A stretch of DNA of 64,000 bases from Kribbella flavida DSM 17836 (GCF_000024345.1 NC_013729.1:2914001-2978000); one strand, 5' to 3'; shown: positions 35,318 through 45,186, counted from the stretch's first letter. The notes: generated from the sequence alone by a model not told the origin. Made by a program: numbers and translations.

Positions 35318-36571
35318 GTGTTGGGAAGTACGGTGCGCAAGCGCGGCCTGGCCGCGGTGGGGATCTGCGCGATGCTGGTGGCCACGGCGGCGTGCAGCAA
35401 CTCCGAGGCCGGGGATCCACCACCAGCGGGCACGCCGACGAGCGCGACCCCGGGAGCCTCGACCACTCCCGGCACCAGTCCCAGCCCGAGCACCAGCCCG
35501 ACGCAGGACCCGTCGGCGGCGAACGTGACCGTCACGCCCGCCAAGGGCGCCTCCGGGGTCCGCCCGGACCAGCCGGTCAAGGTCGTCACCAGCTCCGGCA
35601 GTCTGCAGCAGGTGACCGTCACCGACAGCAGCGGCAACAAGGTCAGCGGCAGCTTCGACGAGGCGAAGTCCAGTTGGACGTCCGAGCCGAAGCTGAAGCC
35701 GGCCGCGCGGTACACGGTCTCCGGGACGGCGCAGGGCAGCGACGGCAAGACGGTCGAGATCAGCTCCACCTTCCGCACGCTCTCCGCCGGCCGCAACCTC
35801 AAGGCCTCGGTGTCGCCGCTCGACGGCGAGACCGTCGGCGTGGCGATGCCGATCCAGATCTTCTGGAACAACGCGGTCACCGACCGGGCCGCGGTCGAGA
35901 AGCGGCTCTCGGTGAAGACGTCGGTCCCGGTCGAGGGCAGCTGGCACTGGATGAACAGCAAGCAGGTCAACTACCGCCCGAAGAACTACTGGCCGGCCGG
36001 CACCAAGGTGACCGTCGACATCGCCACCCAGGGCGTGAACGCCGGCGCGGGTGTCTGGGGCTCGGCCGGCCGCCAGATCGACTTCACCATCGGCAAGTCG
36101 GTGATCAGTCGCGTCGACGTCAAGTTGCACCGGATGTCCGTCACGATCGACGGCAAGCTCGCCCGGACCTTTCCGATCACCGCCGGCAAGGCCGGCTTCA
36201 CCACCCGCAGCGGAGTGAAGGTGATCATGGAGAAGTACCGGACCAAGCGGATGGACGCCCGCACCGTCGGCATCCAGCCCGGCGACCCGGAGTACTACAA
36301 CATCCACAACGTTCAGTACGCCCAGCGCGTCACCAGCTCCGGCGAGTTCATTCACGGCGCCCCGTGGTCCAGCGGCAGCCAGGGCACCGAGAACGTCAGC
36401 CACGGCTGCATCGGCATGAGCCTCAAGGACGGCGCCTGGTACTTCGCCCAGACCCTGCGCGGCGACCCCGTCGTGGTCACCGGCACGAGCCGGGGCATGG
36501 AGACCGGCAACGGCTGGACCGACTGGAACGAGTCCTGGGCCAAGTACAAGGCCGGTTCCGCGCTCTCCTGA
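35318..36571 (+). CDS. L,D-transpeptidase lipoprotein (Ig-like domains + YkuD)
   Basis: 417 residues. Lipoprotein signal with lipobox ending TAAC (Cys23); a Pro/Ser/Thr linker; two Ig-like domains (about 60-150 and 150-265) as in mycobacterial Ldt proteins; the YkuD domain (about 270-400) with IHGAPW and the catalytic SHGCIGMS. It forms 3-3 cross-links in peptidoglycan, outside the membrane, and its carbapenem sensitivity is a known family trait. GTG 35318 has GGGGAG 7 nt upstream. It stands alone between ctaF and the ECF42 gene. Confidence 0.94.
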   Translation: MLGSTVRKRGLAAVGICAMLVATAACSNSEAGDPPPAGTPTSATPGASTTPGTSPSPSTSPTQDPSAANVTVTPAKGASGVRPDQPVKVVTSSGSLQQVTVTDSSGNKVSGSFDEAKSSWTSEPKLKPAARYTVSGTAQGSDGKTVEISSTFRTLSAGRNLKASVSPLDGETVGVAMPIQIFWNNAVTDRAAVEKRLSVKTSVPVEGSWHWMNSKQVNYRPKNYWPAGTKVTVDIATQGVNAGAGVWGSAGRQIDFTIGKSVISRVDVKLHRMSVTIDGKLARTFPITAGKAGFTTRSGVKVIMEKYRTKRMDARTVGIQPGDPEYYNIHNVQYAQRVTSSGEFIHGAPWSSGSQGTENVSHGCIGMSLKDGAWYFAQTLRGDPVVVTGTSRGMETGNGWTDWNESWAKYKAGSALS

Positions 36572-36583
36572 CCACCAGCGGCG

Positions 36584-36607
36584 TCCCCCGCGACGACGCG
36601 CGGGGGA
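36584..36607. terminator. Bidirectional hairpin terminator
   Basis: 9-bp perfect stem TCCCCCGCG / CGCGGGGGA with loop ACGACG, between the convergent L,D-transpeptidase and ECF42 genes. Confidence 0.75.
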
Positions 36608-36619
36608 GTGGCTCAGGTC

Positions 36620-37852
36620 TTAGCCCAGCTGGTCGCGGCGGCGGGCCAGGTAGGCGGTCTCGGCGGTGTTGCCCGTCAGCTCGATGGCCTTGTCGTACGC
36701 CGCGCGCGACTGCTCACTGCGGCCCACCCGGCGCAGCAGGTCGGCCCGAGTCGCGTGGTAGGCGTGGTAGCCGGCCAGACTGCCCTCGAGCCGGTCAACC
36801 GCCGCCAGGGCGACCTCAGGGCCGTCGAGCTCGGCGACCGCGATCGCCCGGTTCATGGCGACGATCGGCGAGGGATCGATCCGGACGAGCTGGTCGTACA
36901 GCGCGACGATCTGCGACCAGTCGGTGTCGCGCACGTCGCGAGCGGAGGTGTGCACGGCGTTGATCGCCGCGAGGATCTGGTAGCGGCCTGGCGCGACTCC
37001 AGTGGCCAGCCGCTCCCGCACCAGCTGATGGCCCTCGCTGATCAGCGCCGCGTCCCAGGCACCCCGGTCTTGCTCGTCGAGGGAGACCAGTTCGCCGGTC
37101 GCCGAGATCCGGGCGGTACGACGGGCTTCGGTCAGCAGCATCAACGCGAGCAGCCCGGCCACCTCGCCGTCCTGCGGCAACAAGGCCCGGATCAGACGAG
37201 CGAGCCGGATCGCCTCAGCGGTGAGGTCCTGACGGACGGGGTCGGAGCCGGAGCCGGTCGTCAGGTAGCCCTCGTTGAACACCAGGAACAGGACGGCCAG
37301 TACGCCGGAGACGCGGGCCGGCAGGTCCTCCGCGGACGGTACCCGGTACGGGATGCGCGCCGCCTTGATCTTGGCCTTCGCCCGGGTGATGCGCTGTCCC
37401 ATCGCGGTCTCCTGCACGAAAAACGCCCGGGCGATCTCGGGCACGGTCAGCCCGCCGACCATGCGCAGCGTGAGCGCCACCCGCGTCTCCATCGCGAGCG
37501 CAGGGTGGCAGCAGATGAAGATCAGCCGGAGCCGCTGGTCGTCGACGACGCCGAGCGGCTCGGGCGGCTCGTCGGCGGACAGCATCTGAGCCTCCTTGTG
37601 CTTGTCGTCGCGCTTGCTCTCGCGCCGGAGCCGGTCGATCGCCTTGTGGTTGGCGGTGGTGGTCAGCCAGGCGCCGGGGTTGGGCGGTACGCCGTCGGCC
37701 GGCCACCGCTCGACGGCGGTCGCGAACGCCTCGGCGGCCGCCTCCTCGGCGATGTCGAGATCACCGAAACGCCTGGTCAGCGCGGCGACCACCCGGGCCC
37801 ACTGCTCGTGGTGGACCTGGGTGATCGCCTCCGGAACATCGCTCACGCTCAC
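36620..37852 (-). CDS. ECF42-type RNA polymerase sigma factor with TPR-like tail
   Basis: 410 residues. Regions 2 and 4 are at the N-terminus (RFGDLDIAEEAAAEAFATAV, then LTLRMVGGLTVPEIARAFFV). The remaining 230 residues are the helical, TPR-like domain of the DUF6596/ECF42 group (LLPQDGEVAGLLALMLLTEA, IDPSPIVAMNRAIAVAE). ECF42 genes are known to sit with YciI/DGPF-domain genes and to lack an anti-sigma factor; that pairing is seen here. GTG 37852 overlaps the stop of the YciI gene by 4 nt. Confidence 0.93.
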   Translation of the reverse strand: MSVSDVPEAITQVHHEQWARVVAALTRRFGDLDIAEEAAAEAFATAVERWPADGVPPNPGAWLTTTANHKAIDRLRRESKRDDKHKEAQMLSADEPPEPLGVVDDQRLRLIFICCHPALAMETRVALTLRMVGGLTVPEIARAFFVQETAMGQRITRAKAKIKAARIPYRVPSAEDLPARVSGVLAVLFLVFNEGYLTTGSGSDPVRQDLTAEAIRLARLIRALLPQDGEVAGLLALMLLTEARRTARISATGELVSLDEQDRGAWDAALISEGHQLVRERLATGVAPGRYQILAAINAVHTSARDVRDTDWSQIVALYDQLVRIDPSPIVAMNRAIAVAELDGPEVALAAVDRLEGSLAGYHAYHATRADLLRRVGRSEQSRAAYDKAIELTGNTAETAYLARRRDQLG

Positions 37853-38172
37853 AGGAACGGCCGCACCTCGACCTTGCGGTTGCAGTGCAACGAGCCCTCG
37901 GCGGCGAGTTTCAGCGCGACGTCGAGGTCGGGCGCCTCGATGATCCAGAAACCGGCCAGGAACTCCTTGGACTCCAGAAAGGGCCCGTCGGTGAACAGGG
38001 GCTCTCCGCCCCGGTTGTCGATGACAGTGGCCGTGCTGGGGTCGCTGAGGCCGGCAGCGAAGACCCAGTGGCCGTCGGCCTGCAGCCGGTCGTTGAAGGC
38101 GTCGATGGCGACCATCTCGTCCGGGGTGCCGGAGTTCGACCTGTCGTCGATCACGGATACGAAGTACTGCAT
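37849..38172 (-). CDS. YciI-family (DGPF-domain) protein
   Basis: 107 residues. The DGPF signature is in LFTDGPFLESKEFLAGFWII. The start MQYFVSVIDD from ATG 38172 has AGAGGAGA upstream. The YciI fold is a small ferredoxin-like dimer, with a putative active-site His/Asp in some members. It is the conserved partner of ECF42 sigma factors and is upstream of the sigma gene in one operon; it may sense or modify the cue, but this has not been shown for this gene. Confidence 0.93.
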   Translation of the reverse strand: MQYFVSVIDDRSNSGTPDEMVAIDAFNDRLQADGHWVFAAGLSDPSTATVIDNRGGEPLFTDGPFLESKEFLAGFWIIEAPDLDVALKLAAEGSLHCNRKVEVRPFL

Positions 38173-38323
38173 CGCCGGTTTCTCCTCTGCTGGGGGAGCC
38201 CGTCCGGGCCTGTGCTCATCTCTGCTACGAACAGCATCGCCCCGATCCGACACCACCGACCGGATATCCCTCAAGTGTGGCCGTCGGGTTCCCGGCGCAC
38301 CGAGCCGGCGCCGGGGGACAAGC

Positions 38324-38356
38324 GAAAGGCCCCGGCGCGGTGAGCCGGGGCCTTTC
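38324..38356 (-). terminator. Terminator after qcrB
   Basis: 13-bp perfect stem GAAAGGCCCCGGC / GCCGGGGCCTTTC with a 7-nt loop, 14 bp past the qcrB stop. On the minus strand the stem itself ends in CCTTTC; no long T run follows. Confidence 0.85.
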
Positions 38357-38370
38357 GGGGTGCTGCGGGG

Positions 38371-40062
38371 TCAGCGCTTGCTGATCTGCTCGCGTGCGGT
38401 CTCGTCGTCCACCTCGACCGTGCCGGTGACGCTGTGCACGTCGCCGGACTGGCCGAGCTCGGCGTGGTCGTCGTGACCGTGCGCGTGGGCCTGCTCGATC
38501 TCCTCCCGCGTCGGCTTCTGCACCGCGTCGGCGAAGTAGAAGCGCGACAGCGCGGCGCGGATCTTGGTCAGGCCGCGGCGCGGGGCGGCGACGCCGTTGT
38601 CGTCGGTCTCCGGACCGATCTCGAGCGGCTCCACCCGGTCCCGCGCGGTCAGCTCGTAGGCCTCGTACGTCGAGATCGGGGTGTGCTTCTCGGTGTACTC
38701 ACCGTCCGGCGAGCGCATGATGACGCCGGACTCCAGCCCGTGCAGCAGCCGCTCGTTGTCGGCCCGCTGCAGCGAGATCGCGATCCGCCGGGTCACCCAG
38801 AAGGCGAAGATCGGGCCGAGGAACACCGCGAACCGCAGGAACCAGGTCACCGAGTTCAGCGACAGGCCGAAGTGGGTCGCGATCAGGTCGTTGCCGCCAC
38901 CGATCCAGAGCAGGCCGTAGAACGTCATGAACGCGACGCCGATGCCGGTCCGGGTCGGCACGTTGCGCGGCCGGTCCAGCAGGTGGTGCTCCCGCTTGTC
39001 GCCGGTGATCCACTGCTCGATGAACGGGTAGAGGGCCACCAGGGTGACGAAGGCAGGGGGCACGATCAGCGCCGGAATGATCAGGTTCCAGCTGAGCGTG
39101 ATGCCCCAGAACTCCGACTCGAAGCCCGGCATGATGCGGACCGAGCCTTCCAGCCAGCCCATGTACCAGTCCGGTTGCGAGCCCGCGGTCACCTCGGCCG
39201 GGTTGTACGGCCCGTACAGCCACACCGGGTTGATCTGCAGCAGCGCGCCCATCAGGGCGGTGATGCCGAACACGACGAAGAAGAAGCCGCCGGCCTTGGC
39301 CATGTACACCGGCATCAGCGGGTAACCGACGACGTTCTTCTCGGTCCGGCCGGGGCCCGGGTACTGGGTGTGCTTGTGGTACACGACCAGGATCAGGTGC
39401 ACCGTCACCAGCGCCAGGATCAGGCCGGGGATCAGCAGCACGTGCACGGTGAAGAACCGCGGCACCATGTCGTCGCCGGGGAACTCGCCGCCGAAGATCA
39501 GGAAGCTCATCCAGGTGCCGACCACGGGCGAGGCCTGGATCATGCCCTGGGTGATGCGCAGACCGGTGCCGGACAGCAGGTCGTCCGGAAGGCCGTAGCC
39601 GATGAAGCCCTCGACGATGCCGAGGAACAGCATGCCGAAGCCGATCACCCAGTTCAGCTCACGCGGCTTGCGGAACGCGCCGGTGAAGAAGATGCGCAGC
39701 AGGTGGACCATCATCGAGGCGACGAACAGCACGGCCGCCCAGTGGTGGATCTGGCGCATCAGCAGACCGCCGCGGACATCGAACGAGATGTCCAGCGTGG
39801 AGGCGTAGGCCTCCGACATGTGCAGGCCCTTGAGCAGGCTGTACGAGCCCTGGTACTCGATCTCGGCCATCGACGGCTTGAACCAGAAGGTGAGGAAGAC
39901 GCCGGTCAGCAGCAGGATGATGAAGCTGTAGAGCGCGATCTCACCGAGCATGAACGACCAGTGGTCCGGAAAGACCTTGCGCAGGTTCTTCTTGCCGAGC
40001 TTCGCCAGGCCGAGCCGGTCGTCGGCCCAGGCAACCGGCGGGGGAAGTTCTTTGGTAGCCAC
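38371..40062 (-). CDS. qcrB: Cytochrome bc1 (bcc) complex cytochrome b subunit
   Basis: 563 residues. Haem-ligand histidines lie in MRQIHHWAAVLFVASMMVH and in FFTVHVLLIPGLILALVTVH; the quinol-site PEWY motif is the actinobacterial variant in SQPDWYMGWLEG. The protein has eight or more membrane helices and the long C-terminal extension known in actinobacteria, with a His-rich end. QcrB oxidises menaquinol and is the target of the telacebec class of drugs. GTG 40062 is used with GAGG 9 nt upstream; GTG 40071 would overlap qcrA but has no spacing. Confidence 0.95.
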   Translation of the reverse strand: MATKELPPPVAWADDRLGLAKLGKKNLRKVFPDHWSFMLGEIALYSFIILLLTGVFLTFWFKPSMAEIEYQGSYSLLKGLHMSEAYASTLDISFDVRGGLLMRQIHHWAAVLFVASMMVHLLRIFFTGAFRKPRELNWVIGFGMLFLGIVEGFIGYGLPDDLLSGTGLRITQGMIQASPVVGTWMSFLIFGGEFPGDDMVPRFFTVHVLLIPGLILALVTVHLILVVYHKHTQYPGPGRTEKNVVGYPLMPVYMAKAGGFFFVVFGITALMGALLQINPVWLYGPYNPAEVTAGSQPDWYMGWLEGSVRIMPGFESEFWGITLSWNLIIPALIVPPAFVTLVALYPFIEQWITGDKREHHLLDRPRNVPTRTGIGVAFMTFYGLLWIGGGNDLIATHFGLSLNSVTWFLRFAVFLGPIFAFWVTRRIAISLQRADNERLLHGLESGVIMRSPDGEYTEKHTPISTYEAYELTARDRVEPLEIGPETDDNGVAAPRRGLTKIRAALSRFYFADAVQKPTREEIEQAHAHGHDDHAELGQSGDVHSVTGTVEVDDETAREQISKR

Positions 40063-40067
40063 TGGTG

Positions 40068-41129
40068 TCACCCTCGTTCGAAGAAGCTCGGGCCGACCGG
40101 CTCGGTGAAGCCGCTCTGCGCGACAAGGTATCCCTCTGCGTCCACTGCCAAGGGTAGCTGGGGCAGCGGACGGGCAGCGGGCCCGAAGACGACCTTGGCC
40201 CCGTCGGCCAGGTCGAAGGTCGACTGGTGGCACGGGCAGAGCACGTGGTGGGTGGTCTGCTCGTACAGCGAGATCGGGCAGCCGACGTGGGTGCAGATCT
40301 TGGAGTAGCACAGGATGCCGTCGACACCCCAGTTCTCCCGGCCGGCGGGCGGCCGGATCTTGCTCGGCTCGATCCGGACCACGATGACCGCGGCCTTGGC
40401 CTTCTCGTTCAGGTACTCGACGGCGCTCTCCTCCTGGATCGGAGCCAGGTTGGCGGGCGCGGCGTTGACCAGCTGGCCGACGACCAGGTCGGACGGCTTG
40501 ATCGGGCGCAGCGTGACGTCGTTGACGACCCGGATGCCCTTGGCCCAGATCGTGTTGTACAGCGCGCGGCCCGGCGCGGGGCCGAGGTCACGCAGCAGCA
40601 CGATGGCCGGCAGGCCGAGCAGAGCCATCGCGCCGAGCAGCGACCGGCGGATCAGCTTGCGCCGGGTGAAACCCGACTCCGCGACACCGGTCTGGAAGCC
40701 CTCGATGATGTCGGCACGCTGCTCCGGCGTCGCGCTGGCGGGGTGCCGCAGCTCGACGATCTCGGTGTCGACCATCAGCCGCTTGGCCCACTGGATGGCG
40801 CCCGCGCCGATCAGGAACAGCGCCAGGCCCAGGCACAGGCCGATGGTCATGTTGTTCGCGTTGCCGCTCAGCGGGCCGAAGACCAGCGTCGAGTCCTTCG
40901 GGATCGCGAAGTACGCGACGCAGGAGCCCAGGGCGAGCAGTCCCGCCAGCGTGAACATGGTCGCGACCTGGCGCTCGGCCCGGTCGGCGGCCTGGGGATC
41001 GATGTCGGTGATGCGGTGCTCGTGCGGCTCGATCCCGGGGTCGGCGATCGGCTCGGACAGCTCCACCGCGCCGTGGCGGTGCTCATCGTCCGCGCTCACC
41101 GCGGGCAGGTTCGGCTTGTCGTCACTCAT
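40068..41129 (-). CDS. qcrA: Rieske iron-sulfur subunit of the bcc complex
   Basis: 353 residues. Three membrane segments precede the soluble domain, as in actinobacterial QcrA (about 58-75, 95-115, 170-190). The [2Fe-2S] ligands are in KICTHVGCPISLYE (CTHxGC) and VLCPCHQSTFDL (CxxH). The N-terminus contains FTRRKLIRRSLLG before the third helix. ATG 41129 shares one base with the qcrC stop. Confidence 0.95.
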   Translation of the reverse strand: MSDDKPNLPAVSADDEHRHGAVELSEPIADPGIEPHEHRITDIDPQAADRAERQVATMFTLAGLLALGSCVAYFAIPKDSTLVFGPLSGNANNMTIGLCLGLALFLIGAGAIQWAKRLMVDTEIVELRHPASATPEQRADIIEGFQTGVAESGFTRRKLIRRSLLGAMALLGLPAIVLLRDLGPAPGRALYNTIWAKGIRVVNDVTLRPIKPSDLVVGQLVNAAPANLAPIQEESAVEYLNEKAKAAVIVVRIEPSKIRPPAGRENWGVDGILCYSKICTHVGCPISLYEQTTHHVLCPCHQSTFDLADGAKVVFGPAARPLPQLPLAVDAEGYLVAQSGFTEPVGPSFFERG

Positions 41130-41992
41130 CAGGCCTTCGCTCCCTTGGCCTTGACGCCCTTGGCGCCGATCCAGACCGCTGCGCAGACCAGCAGGCCGAT
41201 CCCGACCAGCCAGCCCCACAGACCCTCGGAGAACGGACCGAGCCGGCCGAGACCGAAGCCGCCCGGGTCCTTCTGCTCACGCAGGGCCGTGATGTAGGCG
41301 ATGATGTCGCGCTTGTCCTCCGGCTGCAGCACCTGGTCGGAGAAGACCGGCATCTGCTGCGGACCGGTGAGCATCGCCTCGTAGATGTGCTTGCCGCTGC
41401 TGTCCATCAGCGACGGGGCGTAGCGGCCGTTCGGCAGCGCGCCACCCTTGCCGGCGAAGTTGTGGCACGCCGTGCAGTTCGTCCGGAACAGCTCGCCACC
41501 GCGGGTGACCTGTTCGTCGGTGGCCTTGCTGACGTCGTAGGACTCCTCGGCCGGGACCGCGGGGCCGGGCGACAGTGACGCGACGTACGCGGCCATGGCC
41601 TCGATCTCGGCCTCGGAGTAGGTGACCGGCTTCTGCGGGATCTGGGCGCCGGGCTGCTGGGCCGGCATCCGGCCGGTGCCGACCTGGAAGTCGACCGCGG
41701 CGGCGCCGACGCCGATCAGCGACGGACCGGCCAGCTTGCCCTCGCCGTTGCCACCGCCCTCGGCGTTCAGGCCGTGGCAGCTGGCGCAGCCGACCGCGAA
41801 GAGCTTCTTGCCCTCCTCGATCTGCTGGGACTGGGCCGAGGTGTCGGCGACCGCGTTGTCAGGGGCGAAGGCGGCGTACGCCGAGCCCACTGCCAGGAGG
41901 CCGAACAAGAGCACGACGAGGCCGGCAGACCGGTGCCGTCGTCGCGCGGAGAGGAAGCGCGCCGGTGACAAGGAAAGTCTCTTCTCACTCAT
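41129..41992 (-). CDS. qcrC: Dihaem cytochrome c subunit of the bcc complex
   Basis: 287 residues. Two c-type haem sites, CASCHG and CTACHN, with a signal-anchor at about 22-42 ([20 protein letters not shown]) and a C-terminal membrane helix ([16 protein letters not shown]). The dihaem QcrC passes electrons straight to the aa3 oxidase, replacing soluble cytochrome c. ATG 41992 overlaps the ctaE stop by 4 nt. Confidence 0.95.
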   Translation of the reverse strand: MSEKRLSLSPARFLSARRRHRSAGLVVLLFGLLAVGSAYAAFAPDNAVADTSAQSQQIEEGKKLFAVGCASCHGLNAEGGGNGEGKLAGPSLIGVGAAAVDFQVGTGRMPAQQPGAQIPQKPVTYSEAEIEAMAAYVASLSPGPAVPAEESYDVSKATDEQVTRGGELFRTNCTACHNFAGKGGALPNGRYAPSLMDSSGKHIYEAMLTGPQQMPVFSDQVLQPEDKRDIIAYITALREQKDPGGFGLGRLGPFSEGLWGWLVGIGLLVCAAVWIGAKGVKAKGAKA

Positions 41993-42651
41993 TTGAGCAG
42001 GTAGATGGTCGCGAACAGGGCGATCCAGACCACGTCGACGAAGTGCCAGTAGTACGACACGACGATCGCCGAGACGGCCTGTTCGTGGGTGAACTTGCGG
42101 GCCATGTACGTCCTCGCGAGCACGTACACGAAAGCGATGAGACCGCCGGTCACGTGCAGACCGTGGAACCCGGTGGTCAGGTAGAACACCGACCCGTACG
42201 GCGACGACGCGATCGTCATGCCCTCGTGGACCAGCGCGGCGTACTCGGTCACCTGGCCGCCGATGAAGACCGCGCCCATCAGGTAGGTGAGGATGAACCA
42301 CTCACGCATGCCCCAGGCGCGGATGTTCGCCAGCGAGCCGGACCGGCCGACCTTGCCGTGCTCGGCGGCGAAGACGCCCGCCTGGCAGGTGAACGAGGAC
42401 GCGACGAGGATGAACGTGTTCACCGAGGCGAACGGCACGTTCAGCATCTCCGTCGACGCCTGCCACAACGTCTCCGTCCCCGGAGCGGCGGCAGCGGTCG
42501 TCACCGACCGGATCGTGAAGTACGCCGCGAACAGGGCGGCGAAGAACATCAGTTCGCTCGAGAGCCAGACGATCGTGCCGACACTGACCATGCTGGGACG
42601 GTCGTGGTGTCCGTGTTCACGGGACGCTGGGAGCGCGGTTGCAGTGGCCAC
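41989..42651 (-). CDS. ctaE: Cytochrome c oxidase subunit III
   Basis: 220 residues, about five membrane helices. It starts the ctaE-qcrC-qcrA-qcrB operon. The family signature [19 protein letters not shown] and the C-terminal [18 protein letters not shown] are intact. GTG 42651 is chosen: a CATAAT -10 box ends 6 nt upstream, so the mRNA is probably leaderless, and there is no good ribosome-binding site. Confidence 0.94.
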   Translation of the reverse strand: MATATALPASREHGHHDRPSMVSVGTIVWLSSELMFFAALFAAYFTIRSVTTAAAAPGTETLWQASTEMLNVPFASVNTFILVASSFTCQAGVFAAEHGKVGRSGSLANIRAWGMREWFILTYLMGAVFIGGQVTEYAALVHEGMTIASSPYGSVFYLTTGFHGLHVTGGLIAFVYVLARTYMARKFTHEQAVSAIVVSYYWHFVDVVWIALFATIYLLK

Positions 42652-42657
42652 GCGGTC

Positions 42658-42663
42658 ATTATG
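42658..42663 (-). promoter_or_regulatory. -10 box of a leaderless ctaE-qcrCAB promoter
   Basis: CATAAT on the minus strand (42663-42658), 6 nt before GTG 42651. The -35 region is weak (GTGCTC). This supports that start codon. Confidence 0.5.
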
Positions 42664-42721
42664 TCGGTCGCTCCGTCCGGGAGCACGCCCACCCCCATGC
42701 ATGTCGGCGCCGAACGCTTTC

Positions 42722-42727
42722 TAGTGT
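42722..42727 (+). promoter_or_regulatory. -10 box of a leaderless ctaG promoter
   Basis: TAGTGT (TANNNT), 6 nt before GTG 42734, with no Shine-Dalgarno sequence. It suggests a leaderless message, as for the divergent ctaE. Confidence 0.45.
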
Positions 42728-42733
42728 GGAAGA

Positions 42734-43651
42734 GTGCTTCCCCTCCACGCCGAGCCCGGCGACCCGATCGAGCCGTTCACCCCGCTGCGGCTGATCACCG
42801 CGTGGACCTTCGAACCGGTGCTACTCACCGTGATCCTGGTGGTCGCCGCGCTCTACCTGTACGGCGTGCACCGGCTGCGGGCGCGCGGCGACAAGTGGTC
42901 GCGGGGCCGGACCTTCGCCTTCGTCGGGATGGGGCTGGGCAGCGCGGTGATCGCCACCCAGTCCGGCCTGGGCACCTACGACACGGTGCTGCTCAGCGTG
43001 CACATGGGTCAGCACATGATCCTGTCGATGCTCACGCCGCTCGCGATGGCGCTCGGCGCCCCGGTCACGCTGGCCCTGCGCACGCTGCCGCAGCAGCCGC
43101 GCGGATGGTTGCTCTCCGTGTTGCACTCCCGGTTCGCGAAGGTCATCTGCTTCCCGATGATCGGCTTCACGCTGTTCGTGCTCAGCCCCTGGGCGCTCTA
43201 CTTCAGCGGCTGGTACGACGCGACGTTACGTTCGACACTTCTGCACGATCTTCTGCACGTCCACTTCATCGCGGTCGGCGCGCTGTTCTTCTGGCCGTTG
43301 CTCGGCCTCGACCCGGTACCGGGCCGGGTGATCTACCCGTTCCGGCTGATGCTGACCTTTCTCACCCTGCCGTTCCACGCCTTTCTCGGCATCACGATCA
43401 TGGGCGCGAACACGCTGATCGCCGAGGACTGGTACACCGCCTTCGGCCGCACCTGGCCGCCCTCGCCGCTGCGCGACCAGTACATCGCCGGCGGGCTGCT
43501 GTGGGGCTCCGGCGACATCATCGGACTGGTGTTCTTCGCCGTGCTGTTCGTCCAGTGGGTGCGGCAGTCGCAGCGCGAGGCCAAGCGGGAGGACCGCCGG
43601 CTGGACCGGTTGGAGGAACAGGCGCGCAGAGCCGGGCCGGCGCCCCGGTAG
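42734..43651 (+). CDS. ctaG: Cytochrome c oxidase assembly factor CtaG (caa3 type)
   Basis: 305 residues, seven or so membrane helices. The family features HMGQHMILSMLTPLAMALG, LLHDLLHVHFIAVGALFFWPL and FHAFLGITIMGANTLIAEDW are rich in conserved His/Met that could handle copper. It is probably involved in CuB insertion into subunit I, as known for this family. GTG 42734. Divergent from ctaE, downstream of nothing else; the next gene starts 58 bp on. Confidence 0.9.
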   Translation: MLPLHAEPGDPIEPFTPLRLITAWTFEPVLLTVILVVAALYLYGVHRLRARGDKWSRGRTFAFVGMGLGSAVIATQSGLGTYDTVLLSVHMGQHMILSMLTPLAMALGAPVTLALRTLPQQPRGWLLSVLHSRFAKVICFPMIGFTLFVLSPWALYFSGWYDATLRSTLLHDLLHVHFIAVGALFFWPLLGLDPVPGRVIYPFRLMLTFLTLPFHAFLGITIMGANTLIAEDWYTAFGRTWPPSPLRDQYIAGGLLWGSGDIIGLVFFAVLFVQWVRQSQREAKREDRRLDRLEEQARRAGPAPR

Positions 43652-43709
43652 CATTCGCCGTGTTATCTGCATGTCCACTCGTCACAGACACACAGCTTGG
43701 GATGAAGCG

Positions 43710-44126
43710 ATGAGTTCACAGCGTCCGCTGAAGGTGCTGGTCTACAGCGACGACCGTACGACGCGGGAGTCGGTCCGGCTGGCGCTGGGCAAGCGGCCCG
43801 CGGCCGACCTGCCCGAGCTCGAGTACGTCGAGTGCGCGACCGAGCCGGCCGTGATCAAGACCATGGACGCCGGCGGCGTCGACCTGGCGATCCTGGACGG
43901 CGAGGCGGTACCGGCCGGCGGCATGGGCATCGCCCGGCAGCTCAAGGACGAGATCTTCCGCTGCCCGCCGGTGCTGGTGCTGACCGGCCGCCCGCAGGAC
44001 GCCTGGCTGGCGACCTGGTCGCGTGCCGAGGCCGCGGTGCCGCACCCGATCGACCCGATCCGGCTCGCCGAGGCGACCGCCGGGCTGCTCAGGCAGCGGG
44101 TCGAGTCGCTGCCCGCCACCACCTGA
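43710..44126 (+). CDS. Receiver-like (response-regulator fold) protein without output domain
   Basis: 138 residues. The start [20 protein letters not shown] has the acidic pair of a receiver domain; [15 protein letters not shown] has the phospho-acceptor-type Asp; [13 protein letters not shown] has the conserved Thr region, and the usual late Lys seems replaced ([12 protein letters not shown]). It may not be phosphorylated normally. No DNA-binding domain or kinase is adjacent. It lies between ctaG and trpD. ATG 43710 follows GGGATGAAG. Confidence 0.75.
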   Translation: MSSQRPLKVLVYSDDRTTRESVRLALGKRPAADLPELEYVECATEPAVIKTMDAGGVDLAILDGEAVPAGGMGIARQLKDEIFRCPPVLVLTGRPQDAWLATWSRAEAAVPHPIDPIRLAEATAGLLRQRVESLPATT

Positions 44127-44133
44127 TCCGGCG

Positions 44134-45186
44134 ATGACCGGTGCACTGACCTGGCCGCAGGTGCTCAACCCGCTGCTGAGGCACGAGGACCTGGACAGCG
44201 CCGCCACCGGGTGGGCGATGGAGCAGATCCTGTCCGGCGCGGCCTCGCCGGCGCAGCTGGCCGGTTTCGTGGTCGCGCTGCGCTCCAAGGGCGAGACGGT
44301 CACGGAGGTCGAAGGGCTGGTCGCGACGATGCGCGACTTCGCCACCCGGCTGGAGGTGTCGGGCCGCACGCTCGACGTCGTCGGCACCGGTGGTGACCAA
44401 GCGCACACTGTGAACATCTCCACCATGTCGGCGATCGTTGCCGCGGGCGCCGGCGCGAAGATCCTCAAGCACGGCAACCGGGCGGCGTCGTCGGCGTGCG
44501 GCGCGGCCGACGTGCTGGAGGAGCTGGGCGTCCCGCTGGACCTGACCGCGGCCCAGGTCGCGGCGGTGGGGGAGCGGGCCGGCATCACCTTCTGCTTCGC
44601 GCCCGCGTTCCACCCGGCGCTGCGGCACGCCGCCGCACCGCGACGGGAGCTCGGCGTGCCGACGACGTTCAACTTCCTCGGGCCGCTGGCCAACCCGGGC
44701 AACCCGTCGGCCCAGGCGGTCGGCGTCGGGGACAGCCGGATCGCCGGACTGATGGCCGGGGTGCTGGCCCGCCGCGGGATCGACGCGCTGGTCTTCCACG
44801 GCGACGACGGCTTGGACGAGCTGACCACGATGACCACCTCGCAGGTCTGGTCGATCGGCGGCGGCTCGGTCGAGGGCCCGGTCACGCTGGATCCGCGCGA
44901 GCTCGGGATCGAGCCGGTTCCGGCCGGTGCGCTGCGCGGCGGCGACGCGCCGTACAACGCGAAGGTGGTCCGGGCCCTGCTGGACGGCGAGGCCGGGGCG
45001 GTGCGGGACGTCGTCCTGCTCAACGCGGGCGCGGCGCTGGCGGCGTACGACGCGGAGCCGGGGACCGTGCCGGACCGGATCCGGGCCGGGATGGACCGCG
45101 CCGCCGAGGCGATCGACTCCGGCGCGGCCAAGGACGTGCTCGAGCGATGGATCGCGATCTGCCACGAGGTGCGCGGCGCCGGCTGA
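44134..45186 (+). CDS. trpD: Anthranilate phosphoribosyltransferase
   Basis: 350 residues. TrpD joins anthranilate and PRPP in tryptophan synthesis. The PRPP-binding [59 protein letters not shown] and the metal-site DGLDELTTM are intact. It is separated from other trp genes but next to the respiratory operon, as in mycobacteria (Rv2192c). ATG 44134 is 7 bp after the receiver-like gene, so the two probably share an mRNA. Confidence 0.96.
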   Translation: MTGALTWPQVLNPLLRHEDLDSAATGWAMEQILSGAASPAQLAGFVVALRSKGETVTEVEGLVATMRDFATRLEVSGRTLDVVGTGGDQAHTVNISTMSAIVAAGAGAKILKHGNRAASSACGAADVLEELGVPLDLTAAQVAAVGERAGITFCFAPAFHPALRHAAAPRRELGVPTTFNFLGPLANPGNPSAQAVGVGDSRIAGLMAGVLARRGIDALVFHGDDGLDELTTMTTSQVWSIGGGSVEGPVTLDPRELGIEPVPAGALRGGDAPYNAKVVRALLDGEAGAVRDVVLLNAGAALAAYDAEPGTVPDRIRAGMDRAAEAIDSGAAKDVLERWIAICHEVRGAG

